A stretch of DNA of 27,794 nucleotides from a virus, in IMG/VR virus record IMGVR_UViG_3300022690_001597, positions 1 to 27,794 of that record; one strand, 5' to 3'. The notes beneath the pieces are model-generated. The model did no database searches. It was not told the DNA's origin and was given only the letters and a program-made list of their open reading frames with translations. The position numbers and the translations under genes are program-made. Shown in pieces: positions 21,564 through 27,794 of this stretch. The first letter of the stretch is position 1; each line of letters begins with the position of its first letter.

Positions 21564-21772
21564 AAAAACAATCCACATGGCTTAAATGTAAGTTTTGCAA
21601 AAATAAATATGCTGTTGGTGCTATCGTTGCACCTTGTGGTGGTGGATTGAATCCATATTTTCCTGCTTGTAAGAATTGTATGGAAGAAAAAGATTCTCCA
21701 ATTTTTCCTGTAATGTCTCTTATTGAGTATTGTAGGGATCATAGAATGAAAATAGTACAGGTTGGAAAATAA
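21560..21772 (+). CDS. Small zinc-ribbon-like protein, 70 aa
   Basis: MKKQSTWLKCKFCKNKYAVG, then ACKNCMEEKD: a CxxC...CxxC zinc ribbon with GAIVAPCGGGLNPYFP between. Starts in an ATGA overlap. Function unknown. Confidence 0.62.
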   Translation: MKKQSTWLKCKFCKNKYAVGAIVAPCGGGLNPYFPACKNCMEEKDSPIFPVMSLIEYCRDHRMKIVQVGK

Positions 21773-21787
21773 CTCCTCCCCCTAACT

Positions 21788-21835
21788 TTTAATAGTGATC
21801 TTCGCTATTAAACTTTCAGCCATTAAACTTTAATA
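21788..21835 (+). promoter_or_regulatory. AT-rich hairpins in an intergenic leader
   Basis: TTTAATAG (21788-21795) pairs with CTATTAAA (21805-21812). ATTAAA-C-TTTAAT at about 21822-21834 forms a second small palindrome just before the ATG at 21839. It could be a translational operator or processing site; there is no T tract, so it is not a clear terminator. Confidence 0.35.
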
Positions 21836-21838
21836 ACC

Positions 21839-22118
21839 ATGAAAATTACTGCTTTCTATGAAAAGACACCAGAAGAGAGAATTTTGAAGGATTTCGAAAG
21901 GAATTGTATAAATTCATACCCCGGAGATTCTGGAATTGGAGGAGGTGTTCCGCAGGAACCTGTTTATGAATGGGCATGCGAAGCACAAGACGGAATGAAA
22001 TATCTTGAAAAAACATGTTTTACCCACTTACCGCAAAGAAGTCACTGAGGAGATAAGATCAAAAGCTACGAGTGAATGTGATAATTCTTTAAATATTCCT
22101 ACTAAAGTATTTGAATAA
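21839..22118 (+). pseudogene. Small protein frameshifted at an A6 run
   Basis: MKITAFYEKTPEERILKDFE ... EWACEAQDGMKYLEK leads into A6 at 22008-22013. In the annotated frame it then ends quickly (THLPQRSH, stop at 22046). Omitting one A gives HVLPTYRKEVTEEIRSKATS then NSLNIPTKVFE and TAA at 22118, well-formed protein that fills the gap to the next leader. I infer a one-base insertion, or slippage on the run, in a ~92-aa protein. No family recognised. Confidence 0.6.
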
Positions 22119-22142
22119 CTTTTACAATTTTATTTTTTAGAT

Positions 22143-22340
22143 ATGAAGAAATACAAATTAGATATTTATTTCGCACAATGGATTGAAAGACGAGTTGAAG
22201 CAAATAGTCGCGAAGAAGCAGAGCAAATGGGATATAAGATAGCGCAAGATGCTGTAGAGGCAAAATTATTGAATCCCGATTGCATTGCAAATGAAATACC
22301 CTTCGCCTTAGATCCAAACATGGGAAAAGACCATGTTTAG
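22143..22340 (+). CDS. Small phage protein, 65 aa
   Basis: MKKYKLDIYFAQWIERRVEA, NSREEAEQMGYKIAQDAVEA, ... EIPFALDPN. It resembles a frequent short phage family (FAQWEGVRVEA..EEEAEE-like) without known role. Starts after ACAATTTTATTTTTTAGAT. Confidence 0.65.
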   Translation: MKKYKLDIYFAQWIERRVEANSREEAEQMGYKIAQDAVEAKLLNPDCIANEIPFALDPNMGKDHV

Positions 22341-22375
22341 AAAAACGCCTTCATTTACCCTTTTATTTTTACGAT

Positions 22376-22570
22376 ATGAAGTATAAACAATCCAAGAAAT
22401 TCGTCTCCCTTCAAGAAGATCCGAGACAATGGGCTATAAATCTAATCTTAAAGCATTCTGTTGACCCTCACTCAGTTCCCAAAACCGTGATAGGTCAAAA
22501 ATACATCAATCAGGATAATGCTATTTACGTTATAATAAAACTTATTGAGAACCTAGAGACTTCACATTAA
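22376..22570 (+). CDS. Hypothetical protein, 64 aa
   Basis: MKYKQSKKFVSLQEDPRQWA, INLILKHSVDPHSVPKTVIG, ending KLIENLETSH. Starts after the leader ACCCTTTTATTTTTACGAT. It is the last gene before a strong hairpin. No family recognised. Confidence 0.58.
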   Translation: MKYKQSKKFVSLQEDPRQWAINLILKHSVDPHSVPKTVIGQKYINQDNAIYVIIKLIENLETSH

Positions 22571-22573
22571 AGG

Positions 22574-22636
22574 CTTCAAGAGGGAGTGCCCAATAGCGAA
22601 ATCTCGGGAATTCCCCGCCTCCCTCTTCAAGTTTTT
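22574..22636 (+). terminator. Long hairpin with T tract
   Basis: CTTCAAGAGGGAG (22574-22586) pairs with CTCCCTCTTCAAG (22619-22631), 12 of 13 positions, followed by TTTTT. The loop holds its own palindrome, GGGAATTCCC (22606-22615). It probably ends most early transcripts; the small gene at 22659 lies beyond it. The large structured loop is unusual for a simple terminator. Confidence 0.65.
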
Positions 22637-22658
22637 AATCACTTATTTATTCACATAT

Positions 22659-22823
22659 ATGGACAATTTAGACCTTGAAATAAGAAGAAATGGATTACAG
22701 CTAAACAGCTTAATAATTACTCAAAAAATGATAGATGAAATGCAACATATTCCTGAAGCAAAAGAACTCCTTGAGGAATTAAAAAGTAGGAGAGATGAAA
22801 TGTTGGACTTATTTACGAACTGA
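22659..22823 (+). CDS. Helical 54-aa protein
   Basis: MDNLDLEIRRNGLQLNSLII, ... HIPEAKELLEELKSRRDEML, ending DLFTN and TGA. Starts after ACTTATTTATTCACATAT. It converges with the endolysin gene (21 bp apart). Helical, charged; function unknown. Confidence 0.55.
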   Translation: MDNLDLEIRRNGLQLNSLIITQKMIDEMQHIPEAKELLEELKSRRDEMLDLFTN

Positions 22824-22843
22824 TATTTTTATTAGAGAATTTC

Positions 22844-23512
22844 TTAGTCTAGTAACCCTGCCCGATCAGCAGCAACAATGACCTGCTCTTTCGTTACTCC
22901 TGTTTTAGAAACTTTGGAAATCAATCCAAGGTTTTTCAAAATATACCCAAGAGTTTTGCTGCCAACTATTTCTTGAGGATTTTCCCACTTTGTAGCTATT
23001 CCACGAGCAATAGCTTTTTCCACTGACTCTTCTGCCCATTCAGAAATTTCTTTTTCTTCAAAAATGAAGTCGAATATTTCTTTTTTATTCAAATTATTTC
23101 CCGGACATTGAGTGGCTTTTACGTCTTTATGAAATATCCAGTCTTCTCTTTTGAGTGCATGGCGGGCAGAAACAGCCGAAACTAGACGCTTTAATTCGTT
23201 CGATTGATCTTTTCCAAGGTTTTGGATTGAGAAGTTACCAGCAAGAGCAATCGAAATACTCTTATCATTCAAAAACCATTTTCCTGAATGGTATCCGATC
23301 TCTTCTTCAGGTCGTGTGTTTTTTGAATTTCCTTCTAAATCCACAATGTAATGGTAAGCTATATGATAGCCTTTTCCATTCTTGCCAGTCCTGCCCCATC
23401 TTCCAGTATGGAGTCGTGCCTTATGATTTTCATTGATTCCTTTTAATACTTTTTTGAGTGGCAGCATTGCCCCTGCCGTGTGGTGAATTACACCTTTTGT
23501 TATTTTTCGCAT
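22844..23512 (-). CDS. N-acetylmuramoyl-L-alanine amidase (endolysin)
   Basis: 222 aa. Amidase_2/PGRP fold: VIHHTAG (His10/His11), YHIAYHYIVDLEGN, IGYHSG, SISIALAGNF and HKDVKATQCPG (His128, Cys136), giving the zinc ligands His, His and Cys. It would cleave the amide between muramic acid and the stem peptide to release progeny. The C-terminal ~60 residues (SEWAEESVEKAIARGIATKW, ENPQEIVGSKTLGYILKNLG) resemble an SLH-like cell-wall-binding motif. It is the last gene of the lysis group and starts 3 bp after the frameshifted membrane/excalibur gene. Confidence 0.92.
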   Translation of the reverse strand: MRKITKGVIHHTAGAMLPLKKVLKGINENHKARLHTGRWGRTGKNGKGYHIAYHYIVDLEGNSKNTRPEEEIGYHSGKWFLNDKSISIALAGNFSIQNLGKDQSNELKRLVSAVSARHALKREDWIFHKDVKATQCPGNNLNKKEIFDFIFEEKEISEWAEESVEKAIARGIATKWENPQEIVGSKTLGYILKNLGLISKVSKTGVTKEQVIVAADRAGLLD

Positions 23513-23515
23513 AAA

Positions 23516-24090
23516 TTATTTACATAAATTTTCACAAGGCACTCCATCCCCATCACCATCTAACCTTTTATCTCCACACTCTTCAAAGAAAAACATAGCC
23601 TCTTCGCAGGTATTCATCTCCCCGCAAGAGTAGGTATCTCCACAGAAGAGGATAATTTGGAGTTTTTTTTTTCAACTTCCGGGACGGAATACCTAAGATC
23701 CGGAGGGATAACCCATCCCAATATTTGTTGAATCCTCACATCCATTTCGGATTGATTATCAGCAACAGTTCTAACCTCAGAATAAGTAGTTTGTAATATC
23801 CAAAATATCAAAAAGAAAGAAACCCCTAATACGCTACCTGTTACACCAATTATCGCACCAAAAGCCTTCCATCCCACAAAACGATCCTCTTTTGTTTCAT
23901 TCTTATTTTCCAAAGAATTAAGCCGTTTTTTTGTTTCTGGAGAAGGATTCATGTGCTCCTCCATTCTCTCCTTCCAGCCATCAATAGACTCCCATATCTT
24001 CTCTTCTATCTTCTCACAAAGATCCTTGAATTGCGCAGCGCTCAAAACATTGTTATTCGCCTTTGATGAGATTTTCTTAGGTTTTTTCAT
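23516..24090 (-). CDS. Membrane protein fused to excalibur domain by -1 frameshift at A10
   Basis: ATG at 24090 overlaps the holin TGA (ATGA). Frame 0 gives 158 aa: a charged coiled-coil N-terminus (FKDLCEKIEEKIWESIDGWK), one membrane span (AIIGVTGSVLGVSFFLIFWI), a short tail, then ...KLSSSVEIPTLAGR. At GAA AAA AAA AAC (23673-23662) a canonical A AAA AAC slip gives instead LQIILFCGDTYSCGEMNTCE, EAMFFFEECGDKRLDGDGDG, VPCENLCK. This is a typical excalibur calcium-binding motif (DxDxDG, three Cys pairs). It ends at 23516, just before the endolysin ATG. Total ~191 aa. No start exists for the excalibur frame alone (TGA precedes the A run). Programmed frameshift, transcript slippage and an assembly indel are all possible. 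Confidence 0.75.
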
Positions 24091-24320
24091 AATGAGATTG
24101 TTTCTTTTGCGCGAATTCTTCCAATAATAGCTCCAACAGAAGTAATAAGAGTCACAAGAGGAACACCAATTGCAACAATGCTCTCAGTAATAGTACGAAC
24201 CTCTTCAGTAGGGATACCATATCCCAACAAGGAAAGAATGAGAGCAAATGTACTCACGATAGCACCGACAGAAGAACGATTGATAGTGCCTGATTGCCAA
24301 GGTTTTTTAGAGTTTTCCAT
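24087..24320 (-). CDS. Holin
   Basis: 77 aa with two hydrophobic segments (SVGAIVSTFALILSLLGYGI; ITESIVAIGVPLVTLITSVG) and the closing block AIIGRIRAKETISL. The opening W-x-S-x-T-I-like start (KPWQSGTINRSSVGAIVSTF) and the (I/Y)GR+KA end are typical of a phage holin family. It would form lesions that let the amidase reach the wall. It overlaps the next gene by ATGA. T-rich leader upstream. Confidence 0.8.
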   Translation of the reverse strand: MENSKKPWQSGTINRSSVGAIVSTFALILSLLGYGIPTEEVRTITESIVAIGVPLVTLITSVGAIIGRIRAKETISL

Positions 24321-24343
24321 AAAAAAAGAATAAAGAATGAAAA

Positions 24344-24715
24344 TTATCGATTATATTCAGCATCAAGAACTGCATCTACTAAGTCCTGACCAGTTCCAGA
24401 AAAATCATTCAAAACTATCTCTCCTTTTTCAAAAGCTCGTGAAGCTGAAATATAATACAATTCTTCAAGTTCTCCTCCTCCAATTGTTAGATGCTCCCCT
24501 GCTTTAACCTTTGAAATCAATTCTCTATATTTTTCTATCATGTCTTCTTTTGTTTCATATCTATATTCCCTTACTACCTCTACAATCTCAGGAGGCAATG
24601 TTTCAATTATTGTTACTATCTCGGGATCATCAAGATAAAGAGGGACACCTGGAGCAATCCCTATAACAATTCCAGAGGCAAGAAGAGCCGCATTTGATTT
24701 CCAATCTTTTTGCAT
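24344..24715 (-). CDS. Hypothetical protein with N-terminal membrane segment
   Basis: 123 aa. NAALLASGIVIGIAPGVPLY near the start is a single hydrophobic segment. A charged helical region follows (EIVEVVREYRYETKEDMIEK, YRELISKVKAG), then an acidic C-terminus. It lies between fibre and holin genes, so a lysis or spanin-like role is conceivable, but no lipobox or spanin pattern is seen. Confidence 0.6.
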   Translation of the reverse strand: MQKDWKSNAALLASGIVIGIAPGVPLYLDDPEIVTIIETLPPEIVEVVREYRYETKEDMIEKYRELISKVKAGEHLTIGGGELEELYYISASRAFEKGEIVLNDFSGTGQDLVDAVLDAEYNR

Positions 24716-24737
24716 TGGGATTATTAAAAAACTTGTC

Positions 24738-26099
24738 TTAACTTCCGACCTGTGTTATTCCAAGCATTATACTTGGAATATTTGGACCACCATAACTTGA
24801 CGTAATATTGTCAAGCATTGAATTTACAGAATTAGATGCCCAAACTATTTCCAATGTATCAGTAGCAGAAAAACTGCCTTTCCATCTTAATATCGGCAAT
24901 GATTCGCTATTTGCTGATATAGTCTCTTGTACATTACTATTAGCTATATCTACGCTATTTTTTCTCAACCAAAACTCGACCGTTGCTGAACCCGATCCTT
25001 GTGCAAGTTGTGGTGCAACTATTATATTATAGACTCCATTTGTATTAATTGTAAAAATAGCTGTACCTGTTGTATGCGATACATCATCAATTAACGAATT
25101 TGTGCTGAATGTTACAGTTTGAGGAGTACTTGCCTCAGCAATACTTTGATCCGTTGTGTCAATAAAGTTTCCTCCAATATGGATGACTTCATTTGGGCCA
25201 GAAATTAAATTTCCAACAGCATCCGTTCCTAAAATATTGATTGGAGTTCCATCATCTCTTGTATTTGGATAAGCAGCCAATTTAAGATCGCCATTATCTC
25301 GTATCTTTATCCTCTCTGTATTATTCGTATAAAAATCCAAATCTGCATTTTGTCTATTGATGAATGCAATATTATCATTTGAAGATGAAGTTGAACCTAA
25401 ATACCATAGTTGCTTATTGCCTCCAAATGAACTGTGTCCTGTAATAACAGAGTTCGCATTTACATCTGCTGATGGACTTGTTACATGAAATTGCCCACTC
25501 GCAAAACCTCCAACAGAAGAACCTGGAGTGCCAGTGACATCTAATGTGGCATTGGGTGATTCTGTACCAACACCAACTGTATCAGTAGAAGTAGTCAATC
25601 TCACAGTAACACCATCATCTGTCCAACCACCTTCAACAACAGATTTGGCTTCTGTAATCCATTTAGAACCGTCCCACAAAAAAGAATGATATTTTCCTGG
25701 TGGGACAATGATTCCCTCCACCGTCGCGTCAAACACTGAAGTATTTGAATTCATCACAGTAAAAGTTCGCCCCTGCTTCGTATTCGTAGGTGTTTCAAGA
25801 GTTAAAGGATCTGGTTCAGAATTCAATAATACTGTTGTGCACCCATTGAAAGAATCAGACAGAGGAGGACTGTTAATTTTCAATTTTGCAAAAGCGGTAA
25901 TATCAGTGAGAACTACATAATTACTAAGAAATGAACCGTTCATTTCCAAATTTCCAGGAATAATTTCATCCCCATCAATTCCTGTTTGAACTGCAAAAAC
26001 GATGTTGAAAATATTATTTTGATAGAGGGTAAACATCCCAATAAAAATTCCAATAATTGCTATGGAGAAACCAATAACTTTTTGTTTAAAATTGCTCAT
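24738..26099 (-). CDS. Fibre/adhesin-like protein with N-terminal membrane segment and C1q-like tip
   Basis: 453 aa. Residues ~8-35 are hydrophobic (VIGFSIAIIGIFIGMFTLYQ), which looks like a signal anchor. A beta-rich shaft follows with VGVGTESPNATLDVTG, a unit common in phage fibres and bacterial surface proteins. The C-terminal ~140 residues (VTFSTNSLIDDVSHTTGTAI, GVYNIIVAPQLAQGSGSATV, EFWLRKNSVDIANSNVQETI) form a C1q/TNF-like jelly roll, probably the receptor-binding tip. A membrane or secretion signal is unusual for a tail fibre, so a membrane-inserted virion protein or a surface-exposed host-modifying protein are alternatives. Confidence 0.7.
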   Translation of the reverse strand: MSNFKQKVIGFSIAIIGIFIGMFTLYQNNIFNIVFAVQTGIDGDEIIPGNLEMNGSFLSNYVVLTDITAFAKLKINSPPLSDSFNGCTTVLLNSEPDPLTLETPTNTKQGRTFTVMNSNTSVFDATVEGIIVPPGKYHSFLWDGSKWITEAKSVVEGGWTDDGVTVRLTTSTDTVGVGTESPNATLDVTGTPGSSVGGFASGQFHVTSPSADVNANSVITGHSSFGGNKQLWYLGSTSSSNDNIAFINRQNADLDFYTNNTERIKIRDNGDLKLAAYPNTRDDGTPINILGTDAVGNLISGPNEVIHIGGNFIDTTDQSIAEASTPQTVTFSTNSLIDDVSHTTGTAIFTINTNGVYNIIVAPQLAQGSGSATVEFWLRKNSVDIANSNVQETISANSESLPILRWKGSFSATDTLEIVWASNSVNSMLDNITSSYGGPNIPSIMLGITQVGS

Positions 26100-26132
26100 A
26101 GATATAAAATAAATATTAAAATATTATAATTA

Positions 26133-27656
26133 TTAGACATTATCAGAACGAGAAATTTCATACCATAAATCATCTCCTCCATCATATATTAATTGTAGTG
26201 TACTTCCTTTTTCTAATGTAAAATTTATATTTCCTGATAGCTCTAATCCTGAATTTGCTAAATTTGCTTGATCTTGAAGCTCTAGTGTATTTGTAGAATT
26301 GTCACCTTGAATTATCACAATTTGTCCATCAAAACCATCAACAATATTTGGCGTTGCCGTCACTGTTATTGGCGCAGCATTGCCTTGTACTCGCATAATT
26401 CCATTTGTTACCGTGATTCCTCCCGCTGCTGTGATATTCTGAGTTGCTGAAGGTGTATAGGAAACTGTTCCATTCACTTCAAGTGTTGTACTTGGAGTCT
26501 CAGTTCCTATGCCTGTATTACCATCACTTTTTATAGTCATCCTGATAGTTGGTGCTTGTGCTCCATCTGCTGTTGTTTTGAATATTAATTTCCCAGGCAT
26601 ATCTCCGACGCCTGGCGTCCCGTCAATCATTACTTCTATTTCTGCGGCAGTCGATTGATAATCAACTCCATCATCACCTGAGAAAATTATAGTTCCTATT
26701 TGATCCCCATCCTGTACGATTGTAAAACTTCCAATAGCGGAATTTCTACTCTTTGTGAATATAGATTTTGCACCACCTGAACTCGCTGTAGTTCTAAAGA
26801 TACCCATAGAACTATCTGGCGCACCAGTTCCTAATATTTGAAACTCTGGTATCTGAGAGCCTCCAAAACCATTACTTAAAGTGATAAAATTAGGATGCCC
26901 TAAAATAAACCCATTGTTATTCACAATATCCATGTCACCTCCTACAGTTAATCTATTATTTGGGGATCCTGTACCCATTATAATATTCTGACTTGCATCA
27001 ATGTTTATAGCTTGTATTCCTCCAGTAATCAAAGAAACTTCTCCAGATATCCCACCCATTCCAGATGTTATGTCATCTCTGTTTGGTATTACAGTTGGAT
27101 TTGTTGCTGTACTTGCCTCATTCCCCAATAGAGTAAATGACTCCGCAGTAACACCTCTAACCTGAAGACCTGCAACATAATCTGCCGTTACAGTAGTTAA
27201 TGTACTTACTGATCCCCCTCCTTGATCGCGGTATATGAGACTTGCAGCACCTCCATCAGTAATCTTAAATATATCAACTCCAGTTGTAATATCAGTATCA
27301 AGATGCAATATTGCTGTTGGTGTTGATTCACCTATTCCTATACTATCTGTGGAAGCATCTACAAAGAATAAATTAGTATCTGTGTCTCCTTTTACTCGAA
27401 AATCTATATCTCCTGCATCATCATTAAAAAGTATTTCTCCAGCCTTAAATCTAGCCAATAAAGCTCCATTAAATCTACTTCCTAGTGATCCAGCAGCTTT
27501 TATTGACACTCCCGCACTTGTTGCCCCCCACAACGCCATATCACCACTATCCATACCAATTCCATAATTTCCATCAAAAAAAGTAATTCCTTGGGCTGCT
27601 GGCAACTCTAACGAAAGAATTTCCAAAATGCGTGGCGTCAAAAAAATCCAGCTCAC
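26133..27656 (-). CDS. Fibre-like repeat protein (start uncertain)
   Basis: ~507 aa from GTG at 27656. Repeated fibre units: FFVDASTDSIGIGESTPTAI, VTGGDMDIVNN-type stretches, GNTGIGTETPSTTLEVNG. Rich in Gly/Thr/Asn/Asp with beta alternation, as in trimeric phage fibre shafts. The C-terminus (LELSGNINFTLEKGSTLQLI, YDGGDDLWYEISRSDNV) looks like a typical end. The first ~25 residues (SWIFLTPRILEILSLELPAA) are unlike the rest. The frame is open further upstream without ATG, and the same DNA carries a plausible plus-strand frame (27628-27711), so the true N-terminus is not established. Confidence 0.7.
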   Translation of the reverse strand: MSWIFLTPRILEILSLELPAAQGITFFDGNYGIGMDSGDMALWGATSAGVSIKAAGSLGSRFNGALLARFKAGEILFNDDAGDIDFRVKGDTDTNLFFVDASTDSIGIGESTPTAILHLDTDITTGVDIFKITDGGAASLIYRDQGGGSVSTLTTVTADYVAGLQVRGVTAESFTLLGNEASTATNPTVIPNRDDITSGMGGISGEVSLITGGIQAINIDASQNIIMGTGSPNNRLTVGGDMDIVNNNGFILGHPNFITLSNGFGGSQIPEFQILGTGAPDSSMGIFRTTASSGGAKSIFTKSRNSAIGSFTIVQDGDQIGTIIFSGDDGVDYQSTAAEIEVMIDGTPGVGDMPGKLIFKTTADGAQAPTIRMTIKSDGNTGIGTETPSTTLEVNGTVSYTPSATQNITAAGGITVTNGIMRVQGNAAPITVTATPNIVDGFDGQIVIIQGDNSTNTLELQDQANLANSGLELSGNINFTLEKGSTLQLIYDGGDDLWYEISRSDNV

Positions 27657-27711
27657 TCGTACAGGGGTTGCTGATGGCTCTGTTACCTTTATTATTTCTG
27701 CTTCAAGATGA
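27628..27711 (+). CDS. Short plus-strand frame, possibly the 3' end of a gene
   Basis: MRGVKKIQLTRTGVADGSVT plus FIISASR, then TGA inside an ATGA overlap with the next gene. It looks like the C-terminal beta strands of a surface protein and uses the junction style of this phage, but it lies antisense to the start of the fibre gene. The open frame extends upstream to a TAA near 27560. Confidence 0.3.
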   Translation: MRGVKKIQLTRTGVADGSVTFIISASR

Positions 27712-27794
27712 AAAAATTTATATCGTTAATCACCGGATTTGCATTATGTTTCTCTCTTACGGCTAACACGTATGCTTTCACAGATTCTGATGAT
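27708..27794 (+). CDS. Secreted protein with signal peptide (partial, 5' end)
   Basis: MKKFISLITGFALCFSLTAN plus TYA, with likely cleavage before FTDSDD: a Lys-rich n-region, a hydrophobic h-region and an AxA-like site (TYA). The frame is open to the window end. FTDSDD would suit the start of an SLH-type module (FTDV...), but too little is visible. It is divergent from the fibre gene and could be a phage surface protein or a host gene at a prophage border. Confidence 0.6.
   Translation, partial: MKKFISLITGFALCFSLTANTYAFTDSDD

Noticed and set aside
1-27794. CRISPR array
   Set aside because: No set of regularly spaced direct repeats was seen on either strand.
1-27794. Insertion sequence or integrase
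   Set aside because: No transposase or tyrosine/serine integrase motif was found; attachment sites cannot be assigned.

Overview
The window is a segment of an AT-rich tailed double-stranded DNA phage or prophage. The packaging and head genes make this clear: small terminase, large terminase, a Mu gp29-like portal and a Mu I-like protease. So do an ERF/NinB/NinG recombination set, YopX-type proteins, a holin and amidase lysis set, and fibre proteins. The host cannot be named from sequence. Stops are standard: many genes end in TGA inside ATGA overlaps, so TGA is not generally reassigned. Most genes lack a Shine-Dalgarno and instead have a T-rich tract such as CTTTTATTTTTAT directly before ATG. 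That fits a host with SD-independent initiation; Bacteroidota and Patescibacteria are possible, but this is only inference.

Layout. (1) 1-10442, minus strand, read right to left: an HNH nuclease, a replication-initiator-like protein with iteron-like repeats inside it, small hypothetical genes, small terminase, more small genes (two with an in-frame TAA), a YopX protein, large terminase, portal, and a protease/scaffold that leaves the window at base 1. (2) 10443-11423: about 1 kb with no credible protein gene but dense RNA structure. It holds two interleaved inverted repeats (pseudoknot-like), several short hairpins, a sigma70-like promoter, a tRNA-Leu-like cloverleaf with a ~190-nt insertion in the variable region, and three consecutive long hairpin domains, two of which share arm sequences. 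(3) 11424-22823, plus strand: the early/accessory operon, with ~30 small genes. They include ERF annealing protein, a nucleotidyltransferase-like protein, NinB, NinG, an HD-domain protein, an excisionase-like DNA-binding protein, several zinc-binding small proteins and three tiny membrane proteins. Genes are joined either by ATGA overlaps or by the T-rich leader. (4) 22844-27656, minus strand: two fibre-like proteins, an unknown membrane protein, a holin, a membrane protein that continues into an excalibur domain only through a -1 frame change at an A10 run, and an amidase endolysin. (5) 27628-27794, plus strand: the start of a secreted protein with a clear signal peptide, cut by the window end.

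The most unusual material is the RNA-rich region, especially the tRNA-like RNA with the giant variable arm. Next is the A AAA AAC slippery site that gates the excalibur domain. There is also a recurring pattern of conserved small genes broken by single in-frame stops (5638, 5985, 16283, 20217) or a homopolymer frameshift (22008). Two of these stops lie inside families whose sequence clearly resumes after the stop. Assembly error, real decay and recoding cannot be told apart without reads or related genomes.
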